In this document: piece by piece, positions 8,411-17,320 of the stretch
Layout: each line of letters starts with the position of its first letter
Numbering within the stretch: the first letter of the stretch is position 1
Source: Prauserella cavernicola
GTDB lineage: Bacteria; Actinomycetota; Actinomycetes; Mycobacteriales; Pseudonocardiaceae
DNA length: 64,000 nucleotides
Reading direction: 5' to 3'
NCBI RefSeq assembly: GCF_016595675.1
Contig: NZ_JAENJH010000006.1
Coordinates: 62,001 to 126,000 of the forward strand
Program-made: the position numbers and the translations under genes
The notes under the pieces: model-generated
Database searches by the model: none
Told to the model about the DNA's origin: nothing
Seen by the model: only the letters and a program-made list of their open reading frames with translations

Positions 8411-9304
8411 ATGAGCCGCACGGCCAGCACCATCGTGACCGACATGTCGTACACCGAGTGCCCCCGCTGGCATGACGGGCGCATCTGGTTCTCCGACTTC
8501 TACACCTACCGCGTGTACTCAGCAGCCGAGGACGGCAGCGATCTGCGGGTCGAGGCCGACGTGCCGGAGCAGCCGTCGGGGCTCGGATGGCTGCCGGACG
8601 GTCGGTTGCTGATCGTGTCCATGCGCGACCGCCGGGTGCTGCGCCGCGAGGCCAACGGAAACCTCGTCACGCACGCCGACCTGTCCGGCCACGTCGGCGG
8701 TCATCTCAACGACATGGTGGTGGACGAGCGGGGCAGGGCGTTCATCGGCGAGTTCGGCTTCGACCTCATGGGAGGCGCGGCACTGGCCACGGCCGGGATG
8801 GTGCGCGTCGACCCGGACGGCACGGTGCGGAAGGTGGCCGACGACATGTGGTTCCCCAACGGCAGTGTGATCACCGACGACGGCACGCTGCTGGTGTGCG
8901 AAACGTTCGGCAACCGCGTCACGGCGTTCGACATCGCCGACGACGGCACGCTCACTGGGCGCAGGGTGTGGGCGACGTTCGGCGAGCAGCCGACCGAGGT
9001 GGAACTCGACAAGCTGCTCGCGCAGGTCGTGGTCGGCGCTGACGGGTGCTGCCTGGACGCCGACGGTTCATTGTGGATCGCCGACGCCGTAGGCGGGCGC
9101 GTCATCCGCGTGCGCGAAGGCGGCGAGATCGACGAAGAGGTCCGCACCGGCAGCGGCGTATTCGCGTGCATGCTCGGCGGGCAGGACGGGCGCACGTTGT
9201 TCCTGTCCTGCGCGCCGGACTTCCACGAGGACGCACGCAAGCAGGCACGGGAGGGCAGTCTCCTCAGTGCCCGCGTCGATACACCCCGTGCCGGCCGCCC
9301 CTAG
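8411..9304 (+). CDS. SMP-30/gluconolactonase/LRE-family lactonase
   Basis: 297 residues of a six-bladed beta-propeller hydrolase. Seen: YTECPRWHDGRIWFSDFYTYRVY (first metal-ligand Glu), GHVGGHLNDMVVDERGRAFIGEFGF (Asn-Asp metal/active-site segment), MWFPNGSVITDDGTLLVCETFGNRV (Asn) and DADGSLWIADAVGGRVIRV (Asp). This family hydrolyses lactones with a Ca or Zn ion. The start follows GAGGAGG. It is likely co-transcribed with the LLM oxidoreductase, and a strong terminator follows at 9351. The real substrate is unknown. Confidence 0.92.
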   Translation: MSRTASTIVTDMSYTECPRWHDGRIWFSDFYTYRVYSAAEDGSDLRVEADVPEQPSGLGWLPDGRLLIVSMRDRRVLRREANGNLVTHADLSGHVGGHLNDMVVDERGRAFIGEFGFDLMGGAALATAGMVRVDPDGTVRKVADDMWFPNGSVITDDGTLLVCETFGNRVTAFDIADDGTLTGRRVWATFGEQPTEVELDKLLAQVVVGADGCCLDADGSLWIADAVGGRVIRVREGGEIDEEVRTGSGVFACMLGGQDGRTLFLSCAPDFHEDARKQAREGSLLSARVDTPRAGRP

Positions 9305-9350
9305 GTTGGCTCTCGCGGGTTGACTCTCACCGCGCAGTCCCACCGGTTCG

Positions 9351-9387
9351 CTCGGCTCCTCGATCACTGGGGGATCGAGGAGCCGAG
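9351..9387 (+). terminator. Hairpin terminator
   Basis: Perfect 15-base stem (CTCGGCTCCTCGATC and its complement) with a 7-base loop, 46 bases after the lactonase stop. There is no T-run. The 9305-9737 stretch around it holds no convincing gene. Confidence 0.75.
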
Positions 9388-9737
9388 CGTGGTCGCGTCG
9401 ACATCGACGGGCACTGGGAACGCGGCCTACGACCGGCAGGACCGCCAGCTGGCCGAGGTCGACCTCCTCGCGCTGCCCGAGCAGCGTCTTCGACGATCGC
9501 TACGCCCAGTAGGCCCCTGCGATTCTGTGTTGTGGTGGCTTGGCGGTGCTGCGACTCAGCTTCGCCGTCAGCTGGTGCGCCCACACCGCCACCCACATCG
9601 CCTGGCAGGGGCCGCCGTCTGTGTCGCGTCCCTGGGTCTCCGCGCCGGGAGCGACCCGGGCGTCGGTTCGCCCCTTCCATGCTCCCCTCACCAGGAAAGC
9701 AACGGCTATCCTGGTGAGGGAGTGGAGGGAGTTGACC

Positions 9738-9968
9738 GTGACGGACGAGGAGCTGACCGTCGAGTTTTCGCTCGCCCGGCTCGACCACCCCGAGCTCGAC
9801 CTCGAGGAGATCGCGGCGCTCGTCGTGCGCAGGATGGGCCCGGACCAGATGCTTGACCTGGCCGCCCGCAATCTCGCCACACGTGGCGAGTTGCGAGGCG
9901 CCGCTTTCCACACCGCCGTCGAGCACGTATTGCGTGTGGTGCTGCTCGTGCGCGGGCCCAGCGACTGA
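9738..9968 (+). CDS. Small protein of unknown function
   Basis: A 76-residue acidic/leucine-rich protein from a GTG start at 9738 with GGAGGG eight bases upstream. The longer frame from 9540 is not supported. The visible product (VTDEELTVEF, then HPELDLEEIAALVVRRMG and AAFHTAVEHVLRVVLLVRG) looks helical and is more ordered than random frames nearby. No family is recognised. It stands alone between a terminator and a convergent oxygenase gene. Confidence 0.55.
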   Translation: MTDEELTVEFSLARLDHPELDLEEIAALVVRRMGPDQMLDLAARNLATRGELRGAAFHTAVEHVLRVVLLVRGPSD

Positions 9969-10156
9969 ATCCGGCAGTCGGCTCGGAAACGTACCGAGCA
10001 CGCTCTCGCACAGGCGAGTGGATCACCTGCCACGACACGCTGCCCGACACCGGCGACCCGCATGGAACCCAGGCCCCGAGCACGAACAGCGTTGGCCCCG
10101 CGGCTCGAACAACCCGTGCGGTGAGCGAGCGGGTGCTGCTGCCGCGGTGGTGGCGC

Positions 10157-11581
10157 CTAGAGCCGTGCGAGCTCGTCGTCGGTGATCCACGCGCCGTGGA
10201 AGCCGGCCGGGACCCTCCGAGGCAGGGTCACGGAGGCGACCGGCCTGCCGCCGACGTCGGTGGCGTCGAGCACGAGAAGCCTCGAACCACCGCCGTCGCG
10301 CCGGCTGGCGATGCTGAGCAGCCATCCGTCGTCCTCGGCGCGGTCGGGAGCGGCCGACGGTACGAAGACCGCCTCGCCGGCGACGACGTCGGGGCCGAGC
10401 GCGTGCTCGGCGACCACCCCGGCGTCCGCATCGAGCTTGACGATCGCCGTGGCGGAAGGGCCGCCACCGGAGACGGCGTAGCGGTACCGGGCGATGCGCC
10501 CGACGCGGTCGTCGTCAACGGTGGGGAACTCGATCCCTCGGTCGTCCATTGTGGTCTCGCTGACGGCGCCGGCGACCGGGTCGAGCACCCAGCGGTGGAG
10601 GCGGGCCAGGCCGCTGTTGGCCGCCGCGGCGGCAGGACCGGCGGGGTCGGGGTGCGCGGGGACACCGGTCGAGGCGGACGGGTCGCCGGTGCGCGCCCAC
10701 GCCCGCGCCGCGTCCGCGCCCGCATACCGGGCGGCGTCGAGCACCACCCGGCCTGCCGCGTCGGTGTGGGCGTTGCCGACGTGGAAGACGTAGGACGGGT
10801 CGACGTCGTACCAGCGCACCTCGCCCGGCCGGTCGAGCGGCATCACACCAATCCGGGCACCGTAGGACTCGTCCCAGTCGAAGGGCAGCGGATGGTCGAT
10901 CCGAGCCGGGTTGAACGTCATCGGCAGGTCGAGGAACACCGCGTGCCGATCGGTGATCGCGAAGTCGTGCATCATCGTCGGGCCGGGAACGGAGATCGGT
11001 GCGCTCGCCACGAGGTCGCCCGCGGCGGTGAGCCGGTGGTACGTGACGAACGGGGCCACCACGCTGTAGCCGAAAAAGTGCAGATCGCCGGTCACCGGAT
11101 CGGTCTTGGGGTGCGCGGTCATCGAGGTGGTGAGCCGACCGCCGAAGTCGCTGGTGCCCAGGGTCTCCAGTTCCGGCGTGAGCACGTGCGGCAGGCCGCT
11201 CTCGACGAGTGTCAGGATCTTGCCGGCGTGAGCGATGACGCTCGTGTTCGCCTCGCCGACGGTGATGTCGGGGCTGCCGTCGGGGCGCATCGCGGGCTCC
11301 CCGGCCAGTGCCTTCGTCCGCACCCACCGGTTGCGGTACCACCGTGCGTGGCCCTGGTCGATGCGGATGCCGTGCACCATCCCGTGGCCCGCGAACCAGT
11401 GCTTCGACGGCTGTCCTGGCAGTGGGTTGGGGCCGTTGCGCAGGTAGCGGCCGACCAGCTCGGGCGGCAGTGCGCCCTCGACGGGCAGATCGACGGCGTC
11501 GATCTCGTCGGGCACCGGAGCGAGGTGACCGGTCACGTGCAGGGGGGTGGCTGGTGTGGAGGTGTTGTTCATGCACTCCAT
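10157..11581 (-). CDS. Carotenoid/lignostilbene-type oxygenase (RPE65 family)
   Basis: A 474-residue seven-bladed propeller non-haem iron dioxygenase that splits C=C bonds of carotenoids, apocarotenoids or stilbenes. Seen: LVGRYLRNGPNPLP and WFAGHGMVHG near the N-terminus, and the four iron-binding His regions TAHPKTD, MMHDFAITD, VFHVGNAH and, at the C-terminus, VPAGFHGAW. Length is normal. The ATG at 11572 is as likely a start as 11581; neither has a good ribosome binding site. An AraC regulator lies just upstream on the same strand. There is no carotenoid biosynthesis nearby, so an external substrate such as a lignin-derived stilbene is possible. Confidence 0.93.
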   Translation of the reverse strand: MECMNNTSTPATPLHVTGHLAPVPDEIDAVDLPVEGALPPELVGRYLRNGPNPLPGQPSKHWFAGHGMVHGIRIDQGHARWYRNRWVRTKALAGEPAMRPDGSPDITVGEANTSVIAHAGKILTLVESGLPHVLTPELETLGTSDFGGRLTTSMTAHPKTDPVTGDLHFFGYSVVAPFVTYHRLTAAGDLVASAPISVPGPTMMHDFAITDRHAVFLDLPMTFNPARIDHPLPFDWDESYGARIGVMPLDRPGEVRWYDVDPSYVFHVGNAHTDAAGRVVLDAARYAGADAARAWARTGDPSASTGVPAHPDPAGPAAAAANSGLARLHRWVLDPVAGAVSETTMDDRGIEFPTVDDDRVGRIARYRYAVSGGGPSATAIVKLDADAGVVAEHALGPDVVAGEAVFVPSAAPDRAEDDGWLLSIASRRDGGGSRLLVLDATDVGGRPVASVTLPRRVPAGFHGAWITDDELARL

Positions 11582-11644
11582 GAAAGGGCGATCCGGCGTC
11601 GGTTCGCAGGGCTGAAACGGCCATGACGAGGGGAAAACCGGACA

Positions 11645-12685
11645 CTACTGGTGGCCGGCTCCGCGCGCCTGTGACGGCGTGCGACCGGTCCACCGGGCGT
11701 AGGCACGCCGGAACTCGCGGCTGTCGCCGAAACCGACTTCGGTCGCCACCTCGCTGACCGGCACCGGCGAGTGACGCAGCAGCGACGTCGCGCGGCGCTC
11801 GCGGACCCGGTTCGCGACGTCGCGGAAGCGCACTCCGGCCTCGGCCAGCCTGCGGTGCAGGGTCCGCTCGGTCACGTGCAGCCGCTCGGCGACGTCCCGC
11901 ATGCTCAGCGGCCGCCGCAGGTGCCCGGCGAGCAGCGTCTCGAGCGAGGCGACGAGGTCGGAGGGCGGGTCGCCCGGGGCGAGCATGGCGCGGCTGGCCT
12001 CGATGGCCGCCCGCCGCGTCGGCTCGTGCCTGGTCGTGATCCGGCGTTCCATCAGCGCGGCAGGGATGACCATGCGGTTCGCCTCGGCGCGGAACGTGAT
12101 CGGACACCTGAAGGACTGGTGGTAGCGCGCGGCGTGCGCAGGCGGTGCGTAGGTGAGGTCGACCCGCAGCGGCGCCCAGGTCGGGTCTGCCAGCATCGAA
12201 CGGATGACCATGACGGTGCTGATCAGGGCCTCTTCGCACAGGAACGCCACCAGCTCGGGGTCCGGCCAGCGTTCCCAGAACCGGACTCCGATCCGGTCCC
12301 CGAGGTCCTCGCGCTCGACGTCGAGCAGGCTGCCCGAGGCCTGATGCAGCTCCTCGGCGAGGGTGAGCCCTTCACCGAGGGTCTCGGACGCCCGCATCGC
12401 CACACCGAGCAGTCCGAAGGACAGCAGCACATCCCGCTCACCGATGTCCAGCCCGAGCGCACGGCCCGGCATCGCGGCGAGCGCGCGGCGCAGCACCGTG
12501 CGCGCCTGCTGCAGCGAGACGCGCGCGCCGGGCGCATAGAGCAGAGCGGGATCGAGTCCCGTCCCGGAGAGCCACGACGGCACCGAGAGTCCCTCGTGGC
12601 GCCCGATGTCCAGGACCGCGGCCAGGACAGTCGGGGGGATCACCGCCCGGTCCGGAGAGTCGATCGACGGTCCGACCGACGCCAT
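11645..12685 (-). CDS. AraC-family regulator (arabinose-binding-domain type)
   Basis: 346 residues from the ATG at 12683-12685, preceded five bases away by GGAGGGGG; the longer frame to 12730 is less likely. The N-terminal domain (VSLQQARTVLRRALAAMPGRALGLDIGER, GLLGVAMRASETLGEGL) is the OruR/ArgR-like ligand domain. The C-terminus has the AraC double HTH (MRDVAERLHVTERTLHRRLAEAG, then VSEVATEVGFGDSREFRRAYARWTGRTPSQ). It sits directly upstream of the carotenoid-type oxygenase on the same strand and probably activates it. Confidence 0.92.
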   Translation of the reverse strand: MASVGPSIDSPDRAVIPPTVLAAVLDIGRHEGLSVPSWLSGTGLDPALLYAPGARVSLQQARTVLRRALAAMPGRALGLDIGERDVLLSFGLLGVAMRASETLGEGLTLAEELHQASGSLLDVEREDLGDRIGVRFWERWPDPELVAFLCEEALISTVMVIRSMLADPTWAPLRVDLTYAPPAHAARYHQSFRCPITFRAEANRMVIPAALMERRITTRHEPTRRAAIEASRAMLAPGDPPSDLVASLETLLAGHLRRPLSMRDVAERLHVTERTLHRRLAEAGVRFRDVANRVRERRATSLLRHSPVPVSEVATEVGFGDSREFRRAYARWTGRTPSQARGAGHQ

Positions 12686-12782
12686 CGGTGACCCCCTCCT
12701 CGTCCACCCCGCGCCCGCAGAGCGCGGCAACGATCTTATCGCCGCGGCGACCGCACGTGGAGTACGAGCTGACCGATCGTCG

Positions 12783-13691
12783 TCAGGCTCGGAGCGGAGT
12801 CGGCGCGGCGGCCCGGGCGGCGCTTCCGGATCCCGTGGCGTTGGCCTCCTCGGTGTCGGCCCAGTCGGCGAGCAGCCTGAGAGCGTCAGCGGTGGGCGTG
12901 CCGGCTTCGGCGGTGTGGACGGTCATCGAGAGCCCCGGGTCGGAGGGCAGGTCGAGGGTTTCGAAAACGAGGTCGAGTTCGCCGACGACGGGGTGGTTCA
13001 ACCTCTTGGCGCCGGTGCGGTGGAAGCCCACGTTGTGCGTCGCCCACCGCCGCCGGAACGCCTCGCTCCGGGCGGAGAGCTCGCCGACCAGCTCGGCCAG
13101 CTCCGGGTCGTCGGGGGTGCGCCCCGCCTCGTGCTGCAGGCTGGCGGTGATGTGGTCGGCGGCGTCGTCCCAGTCGCGGAAGAAGCCCTGGGCGGCAGGA
13201 TCGAGGTAGACGAAGCGCGCGATGTTCGGGCGGCCGCTCCGATCGGCGAACAGGGGGCCGCCGAGCGCCAGGCCGAGCCGGTTCGTCGCGAGGATGTCGT
13301 GGCGGTCGTTGCGCACCCAGGCGGGCGCCTCGGTCATGGCGTCGAGGATCTGCTGCACGGGGCCGCGCACCTGGGGGAGCGGGGCGTCCCGGCGGTCCGC
13401 GGCCGACGCACCCGTCGTGCGGGCGAGGTTGAACAGGTGCTCACGCTCCGCCTCGTCGAGCTGGAGCGCCCGTGCCACCGCGTCGAGCACGCTGTCGGAT
13501 GCGCCGCCGAGGTACTTGCCGCGTTCCAGCCGCACGTAGTAGTCGACGCTGACGCCTGCCAGCAGCGCGACCTCCTCGCGCCGCAGGCCCGCCACGCGTC
13601 GCCTGTTGCCGTAGGCCGGCAGGCCGGCCTGTTCGGGCGTGATGCGGGCGCGCCGTGAGGACAGGAAGTCCCGGATAGAGCGGTCGCTCAT
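12783..13691 (-). CDS. XRE-family regulator with MmyB-like ligand domain
   Basis: 302 residues. The N-terminal HTH (RRVAGLRREEVALLAGVSVDYYVRLERG) is followed by the MmyB-type domain (RFVYLDPAAQGFFRDWDDAADHITASL, GRTPDDPELAELVGELS, KRLNHPVVGELDLVFETLDLP), which in relatives may bind a fatty acid. It is divergent from the MFS-aldehyde dehydrogenase operon and is probably its regulator. It is one of three paralogues in the window (others at 34690 and 54240). Confidence 0.94.
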   Translation of the reverse strand: MSDRSIRDFLSSRRARITPEQAGLPAYGNRRRVAGLRREEVALLAGVSVDYYVRLERGKYLGGASDSVLDAVARALQLDEAEREHLFNLARTTGASAADRRDAPLPQVRGPVQQILDAMTEAPAWVRNDRHDILATNRLGLALGGPLFADRSGRPNIARFVYLDPAAQGFFRDWDDAADHITASLQHEAGRTPDDPELAELVGELSARSEAFRRRWATHNVGFHRTGAKRLNHPVVGELDLVFETLDLPSDPGLSMTVHTAEAGTPTADALRLLADWADTEEANATGSGSAARAAAPTPLRA

Positions 13692-13853
13692 GCCCCGATG
13701 GTACGCGAGCGATCACCGTGAGGGGGGTTGTCGCAGTACCCGTCACAGCCGGTCCTGTTCGCCGCACGGGACCGGTGTTTCCGTGGAGTCCATGAACGAG
13801 ATCGCGCCGGAAGACGGCGCCTTCCCACTCGATCGGGCTCACTGGAGGTGGAC

Positions 13854-15266
13854 GTGACACCGCATCGGCTGACGTTGCCGGTCCTGCTGACCGCGACCTT
13901 CATGGGGTTCCTCGACTCCTTCATCGTCATCGTCGCCGTCCCGTCGATCGCCGACGAGCTGCAGGTCTCGATCGCCGACACCCAGCTCGTCCTGTCGATC
14001 TACGTCGTCACCTACGGCGCGGCGCTCGTGATCGGCGGTCGCCTCGGCGACCGGTTCGGCCGGCGCACGGTGTTCGGGCTGGGCATGGGGGCGTTCACGC
14101 TCTCCTCCCTCGGCTGTGCACTCGCACCGGACCTCGAGGTGCTCGTCGTCATGCGTGCACTGCAGGGGATCGCCGCCGCGCTGATGCTGGCTCAGGTTCT
14201 CGCCACGATCCAGGCCGTCTACGAGGGTGAGGCCCGCCGCCGTGCGGTACTGGCCTACACAACCGTGCTCGGCGCCGCGGCGACGCTCGGCCAGCTGATC
14301 GGTGGTGGCCTGCTCGCCCTCGACGTCGCCGGTACCGGCTGGCGTGCGCTGTTCGCCGTCAACGTGCCCATCGGTGTCGCCGCGCTCGTCCTCGTCAACC
14401 GCACGATCCCGCAGACACGCGCCCGCGGGCCAGTGCCGATCGACGTGCTCGGTGGTGTCGTGCTCGCGGCCGCACTGATCCCGCTCCTGCTGGGCCTGGG
14501 CCTCGGTCCGGACCGGGACTGGCCGGTGCTCGCCTGGGTGCTGATCGTCCTCGGCGCGGTGGTCGGCGTCCTGCTGCCTTTCGTCGAGCGCCGCGCCGTC
14601 GCTCCGCTGCTGTCCGGGCAGCTCCTGCGACAGCGTCCGGTGCGCCTGGGCCTCGTCGCGACTCTGGCCTTCTACGCGGGCAACAGCGCGACCCTGCTGG
14701 GCCTGACGCTGTTCCTGCAGGACGGACTCGGGATCGACGCCCTCGGTGCCGGGATCGCCTACCTCCCGCTCGGCCTCGCCTACCTGGTCAGCACGCTCGC
14801 CGGCCGCAGGTCCGGCGCCCCGAGCGGACCGCAGGCGATGCTGTGGGGCTCACTGGTGATGTTCGTCGGTCTCGCGGCCGCGATCATCGCAGGCCTCGCC
14901 GGCGCCGGTCCGGTCGTCGTCTCGCTCCTGCTCGCCGGCTTCGGCGCCGGGATGGGATTCGTCTACCCGGCGATCGTCGCGTCCGTGCTCGCCCGCGTGC
15001 GCCCTGGTGACGAGGGCGCCGCCTCCGGCGTCCTGCTCACGACCACGCAGATCGCCAACGCAGTGGGCTTCGCGGTCGTCACCGCGGCCTGGAACGCGAC
15101 CGAGTCACTGGCCGCCTCTCTCGGCATCGCGACGGTGCTCCTGCTCGGCGTCGCTGCCGTCGGGACCCGGATGCGCGCCGGTGTGAAGGACCGGTCGCAA
15201 CTGTCAGAAGACCCGCAGAGCGCGACGCGCGCGCTGCACGCCACCACTATCAACCACAAGGAGTGA
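13854..15266 (+). CDS. MFS transporter, DHA2/EmrB-QacA type
   Basis: 470 residues and about 14 hydrophobic spans. Seen: FMGFLDSFIVIVAVPSIADEL in TM1, the loop motif GGRLGDRFGRRTVF between TM2 and TM3, and the drug:H+ antiport signature around QLIGGGLLALDVAGTGWRALFAVNVPIG. The GTG at 13854 is preferred because GGAGG precedes it by five bases; the frame open from 13728 has no ribosome binding site. It overlaps or abuts the aldehyde dehydrogenase gene, so the two are co-transcribed. It is probably an exporter of a toxic compound that is also detoxified by the dehydrogenase. Confidence 0.93.
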   Translation: MTPHRLTLPVLLTATFMGFLDSFIVIVAVPSIADELQVSIADTQLVLSIYVVTYGAALVIGGRLGDRFGRRTVFGLGMGAFTLSSLGCALAPDLEVLVVMRALQGIAAALMLAQVLATIQAVYEGEARRRAVLAYTTVLGAAATLGQLIGGGLLALDVAGTGWRALFAVNVPIGVAALVLVNRTIPQTRARGPVPIDVLGGVVLAAALIPLLLGLGLGPDRDWPVLAWVLIVLGAVVGVLLPFVERRAVAPLLSGQLLRQRPVRLGLVATLAFYAGNSATLLGLTLFLQDGLGIDALGAGIAYLPLGLAYLVSTLAGRRSGAPSGPQAMLWGSLVMFVGLAAAIIAGLAGAGPVVVSLLLAGFGAGMGFVYPAIVASVLARVRPGDEGAASGVLLTTTQIANAVGFAVVTAAWNATESLAASLGIATVLLLGVAAVGTRMRAGVKDRSQLSEDPQSATRALHATTINHKE

Positions 15267-15268
15267 CA

Positions 15269-16726
15269 GTGCTTTTCCCCGCGAACGAGACGAACCTGCA
15301 GCACCACACCTTCGCTCAGCTGATCGACGGCGAGCTGGTGCCGGGAGCCGGCACCTCGGAGGTGATCGATCCTGGAACGGGCGAGGCGATCGCGATCGCC
15401 CCGGCCGCGGACGACGACCAGGTCGGCGTGGCGGTCGACGCCGCGCAGACCGCCTTCCGGACCTGGCGCCGCACACCACTCGCGGAGCGCGCCACCGCCC
15501 TGCGGCGCATCGCCGACGCGGTCGAGGAGCACGCCGACGAGTTCGCGCGGGTCCTGGCCCTCGAGACCGGGAAGCCGCTGGCCATGGCGCGCGACATGGA
15601 GCTGGACTGGGCCATCAGGTGGGTGCGGCACTTCGCCGAGCTGGACCTGACACCCGAGGTGCTGCGCACCGACGAGGACTACCGGGTCGAGCGCCACCAC
15701 GAGCCGCTCGGCGTCGTCGCCGCCATCGTGCCGTGGAACTTCCCGTTGTTTCAGAGCCTGTACAAGATCGCGCCGGCCATCCTCGCGGGCAACACCGTGG
15801 TCCTCAAGCCCGCGCCGACCACGCCGCTGCACGCGCTGTTCCTCGGCGAGCTGCTGCGCGAGATCCTGCCGGCCGGCGTCGTCAACATCCTGGGCGACGG
15901 CGCCCCCGGCAGCAGCGTCGGCCCGACGCTGGCCAACCACCCCGCGGTCCGGTTGGTGTCGTTCACCGGCTCGACGGCCGCCGGCAGGAAGGTGCTCAGC
16001 GGTGCGTCCTCGACCATCAAGCGGGTCGTGCTGGAACTGGGTGGCAATGACGCGGCCATCGTCCTGCCGGACGCCGATGTCGAGACGGTGGCACCGCAGA
16101 TCTTCACGTGGACCTTCAACTACGCCGGTCAGCTCTGCGTCGGCATCAAGCGGATCTTCGTCCCGGACGCGATGTACGAGCGGTTCGCCGAGATCTTCGC
16201 CGAGCTCGCCGTCTCGCGGCCGCTGGGCCACGCGCTCGACGCTGACGCCGACGCCGCCTTCGGTCCACTCCAGAACGCCGCGCAGTTCGAGCGAGTGAAG
16301 GGATACCTGGCACAGGCGCACGCCGACGGCAAGGTGATCGCCGGCGGCACCGTGGACCCGCGCCCGGGATACTTCGTTCCGCCCACCGTGGTGCGCGACA
16401 TCGGTGACGACAGCGTCCTGGTACGCGAGGAAACCTTCGGGCCGGTGCGCTCCCTGCTGCGCTACTCCGACCTCGACGACGCCGTCGCCAGGGCCAACGA
16501 CACCACTTACGGGCTCGGCAACTCCGTCTGGGCAACCGACACGATCGCCGCGGCGCGAGTGGCCGAGCGGTTGGAGAGCGGCACGGTGTGGATCAACACC
16601 CACGTCGGCGCCTACCCCGAGGTGCCGTTCGGCGGGCTCAAGCAGTCCGGCGTCGGCACGGAGTTCGGCATCCAGGGCCTGCACGAGTTCGTGGAGAACA
16701 AGGTCATCTACGTTCCGGTGGCCTGA
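15269..16726 (+). CDS. Aldehyde dehydrogenase (NAD(P)-dependent)
   Basis: About 485 residues. Seen: VPWNFPLFQSLYKIAPAILAGNTVVLKPAPTTP (cofactor site), the active-site Glu in VVLELGGND, the nucleophile Cys in YAGQLCVGIKR, and EETFGPV near the C-terminus. It oxidises an aldehyde to the acid. The GTG at 15269 has AAGGAG at good spacing; a GTG at 15263 that overlaps the MFS stop as GTGA is an alternative. The operon ends in a perfect terminator at 16811. It pairs with the exporter, under the divergent XRE regulator. Confidence 0.95.
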   Translation: MLFPANETNLQHHTFAQLIDGELVPGAGTSEVIDPGTGEAIAIAPAADDDQVGVAVDAAQTAFRTWRRTPLAERATALRRIADAVEEHADEFARVLALETGKPLAMARDMELDWAIRWVRHFAELDLTPEVLRTDEDYRVERHHEPLGVVAAIVPWNFPLFQSLYKIAPAILAGNTVVLKPAPTTPLHALFLGELLREILPAGVVNILGDGAPGSSVGPTLANHPAVRLVSFTGSTAAGRKVLSGASSTIKRVVLELGGNDAAIVLPDADVETVAPQIFTWTFNYAGQLCVGIKRIFVPDAMYERFAEIFAELAVSRPLGHALDADADAAFGPLQNAAQFERVKGYLAQAHADGKVIAGGTVDPRPGYFVPPTVVRDIGDDSVLVREETFGPVRSLLRYSDLDDAVARANDTTYGLGNSVWATDTIAAARVAERLESGTVWINTHVGAYPEVPFGGLKQSGVGTEFGIQGLHEFVENKVIYVPVA

Positions 16727-16810
16727 CGCGGCGAGGCGGGGAACGGGCGGGAACAGTGTGGCCGCGGTCGGCACGGTCACCGGCTGCGCGGCCTCCTCGA
16801 CCTCGCGCGG

Positions 16811-16856
16811 CGCTCAGGACCGGTACCCCAGCGAGCGCTGGGGTACCGGTCCTGAG
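16811..16856 (+). terminator. Perfect 21-base-stem terminator
   Basis: Arms 16811-16831 and 16836-16856 are exact inverted repeats around the loop GAGC. It lies 85 bases after the aldehyde dehydrogenase stop and should end the MFS-ALDH transcript. Confidence 0.85.
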
Positions 16857-17320
16857 CCGCACCTGGACCTAACCGGGACCACCATCATCGCGACCACGCC
16901 ACCGTGCACGGCCCTCGGACAAACCCCGCCGACTCAGCAAACGGCGCTACCGGCGCGCTACGCCTCCCGGGAACCTCGTCGGACACCGTTCGGTCACATC
17001 CGTGTGCCTTCGACGGCGCATCCAGCAGGTGGGCGCGAACTCGGAGTAAGCGTCCCGGAACCGACGTCCCCGATTGGAGTGTCCACAATGGGTTACCCAC
17101 CTCAGGGTCCATTCCCCTACGCGCACTACGGATACACGCCCGGTCGCCGATTCCCCTGTCACGATGGCTCCGCATGGCGACTTTCGCCGCCGGTCTTTCT
17201 GGGTTCGCATCCTGGTCACGACAGGAGGTCGTCGATGAGGAGTTATCGCCCTACGAGGCCGCGGCGGGCGCCGATGGCATCGTCGGTGCACATTGGTTCT
17301 CCCTTTGCCAGGCCGAGCGG
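16857..17320. other. Gene-poor stretch, possibly a decayed small gene
   Basis: From an ATG at 17088 with a GGAG upstream, the plus strand opens with MGYPPQGPFPYAHYGYTPG, a start typical of actinobacterial Pro/Tyr-rich membrane proteins. The rest of that frame (to 17324) is Arg/Ser-rich. A hydrophobic segment (MATFAAGLSGFASW) appears only in the +1 frame. This could be a frameshifted relic, or chance. Nothing else is seen in the stretch. Confidence 0.3.

Noticed and set aside
9320-9856. Apparent alpha/beta-hydrolase fragment (RLLDHWGIEEPSVVAS)
   Set aside because: The likeness comes from translating a perfect 15-base-stem terminator hairpin; no further hydrolase sequence follows.
14963-16780. 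605-codon minus-strand frame opposite the aldehyde dehydrogenase
   Set aside because: Antisense shadow of two well-supported genes; low-complexity product.
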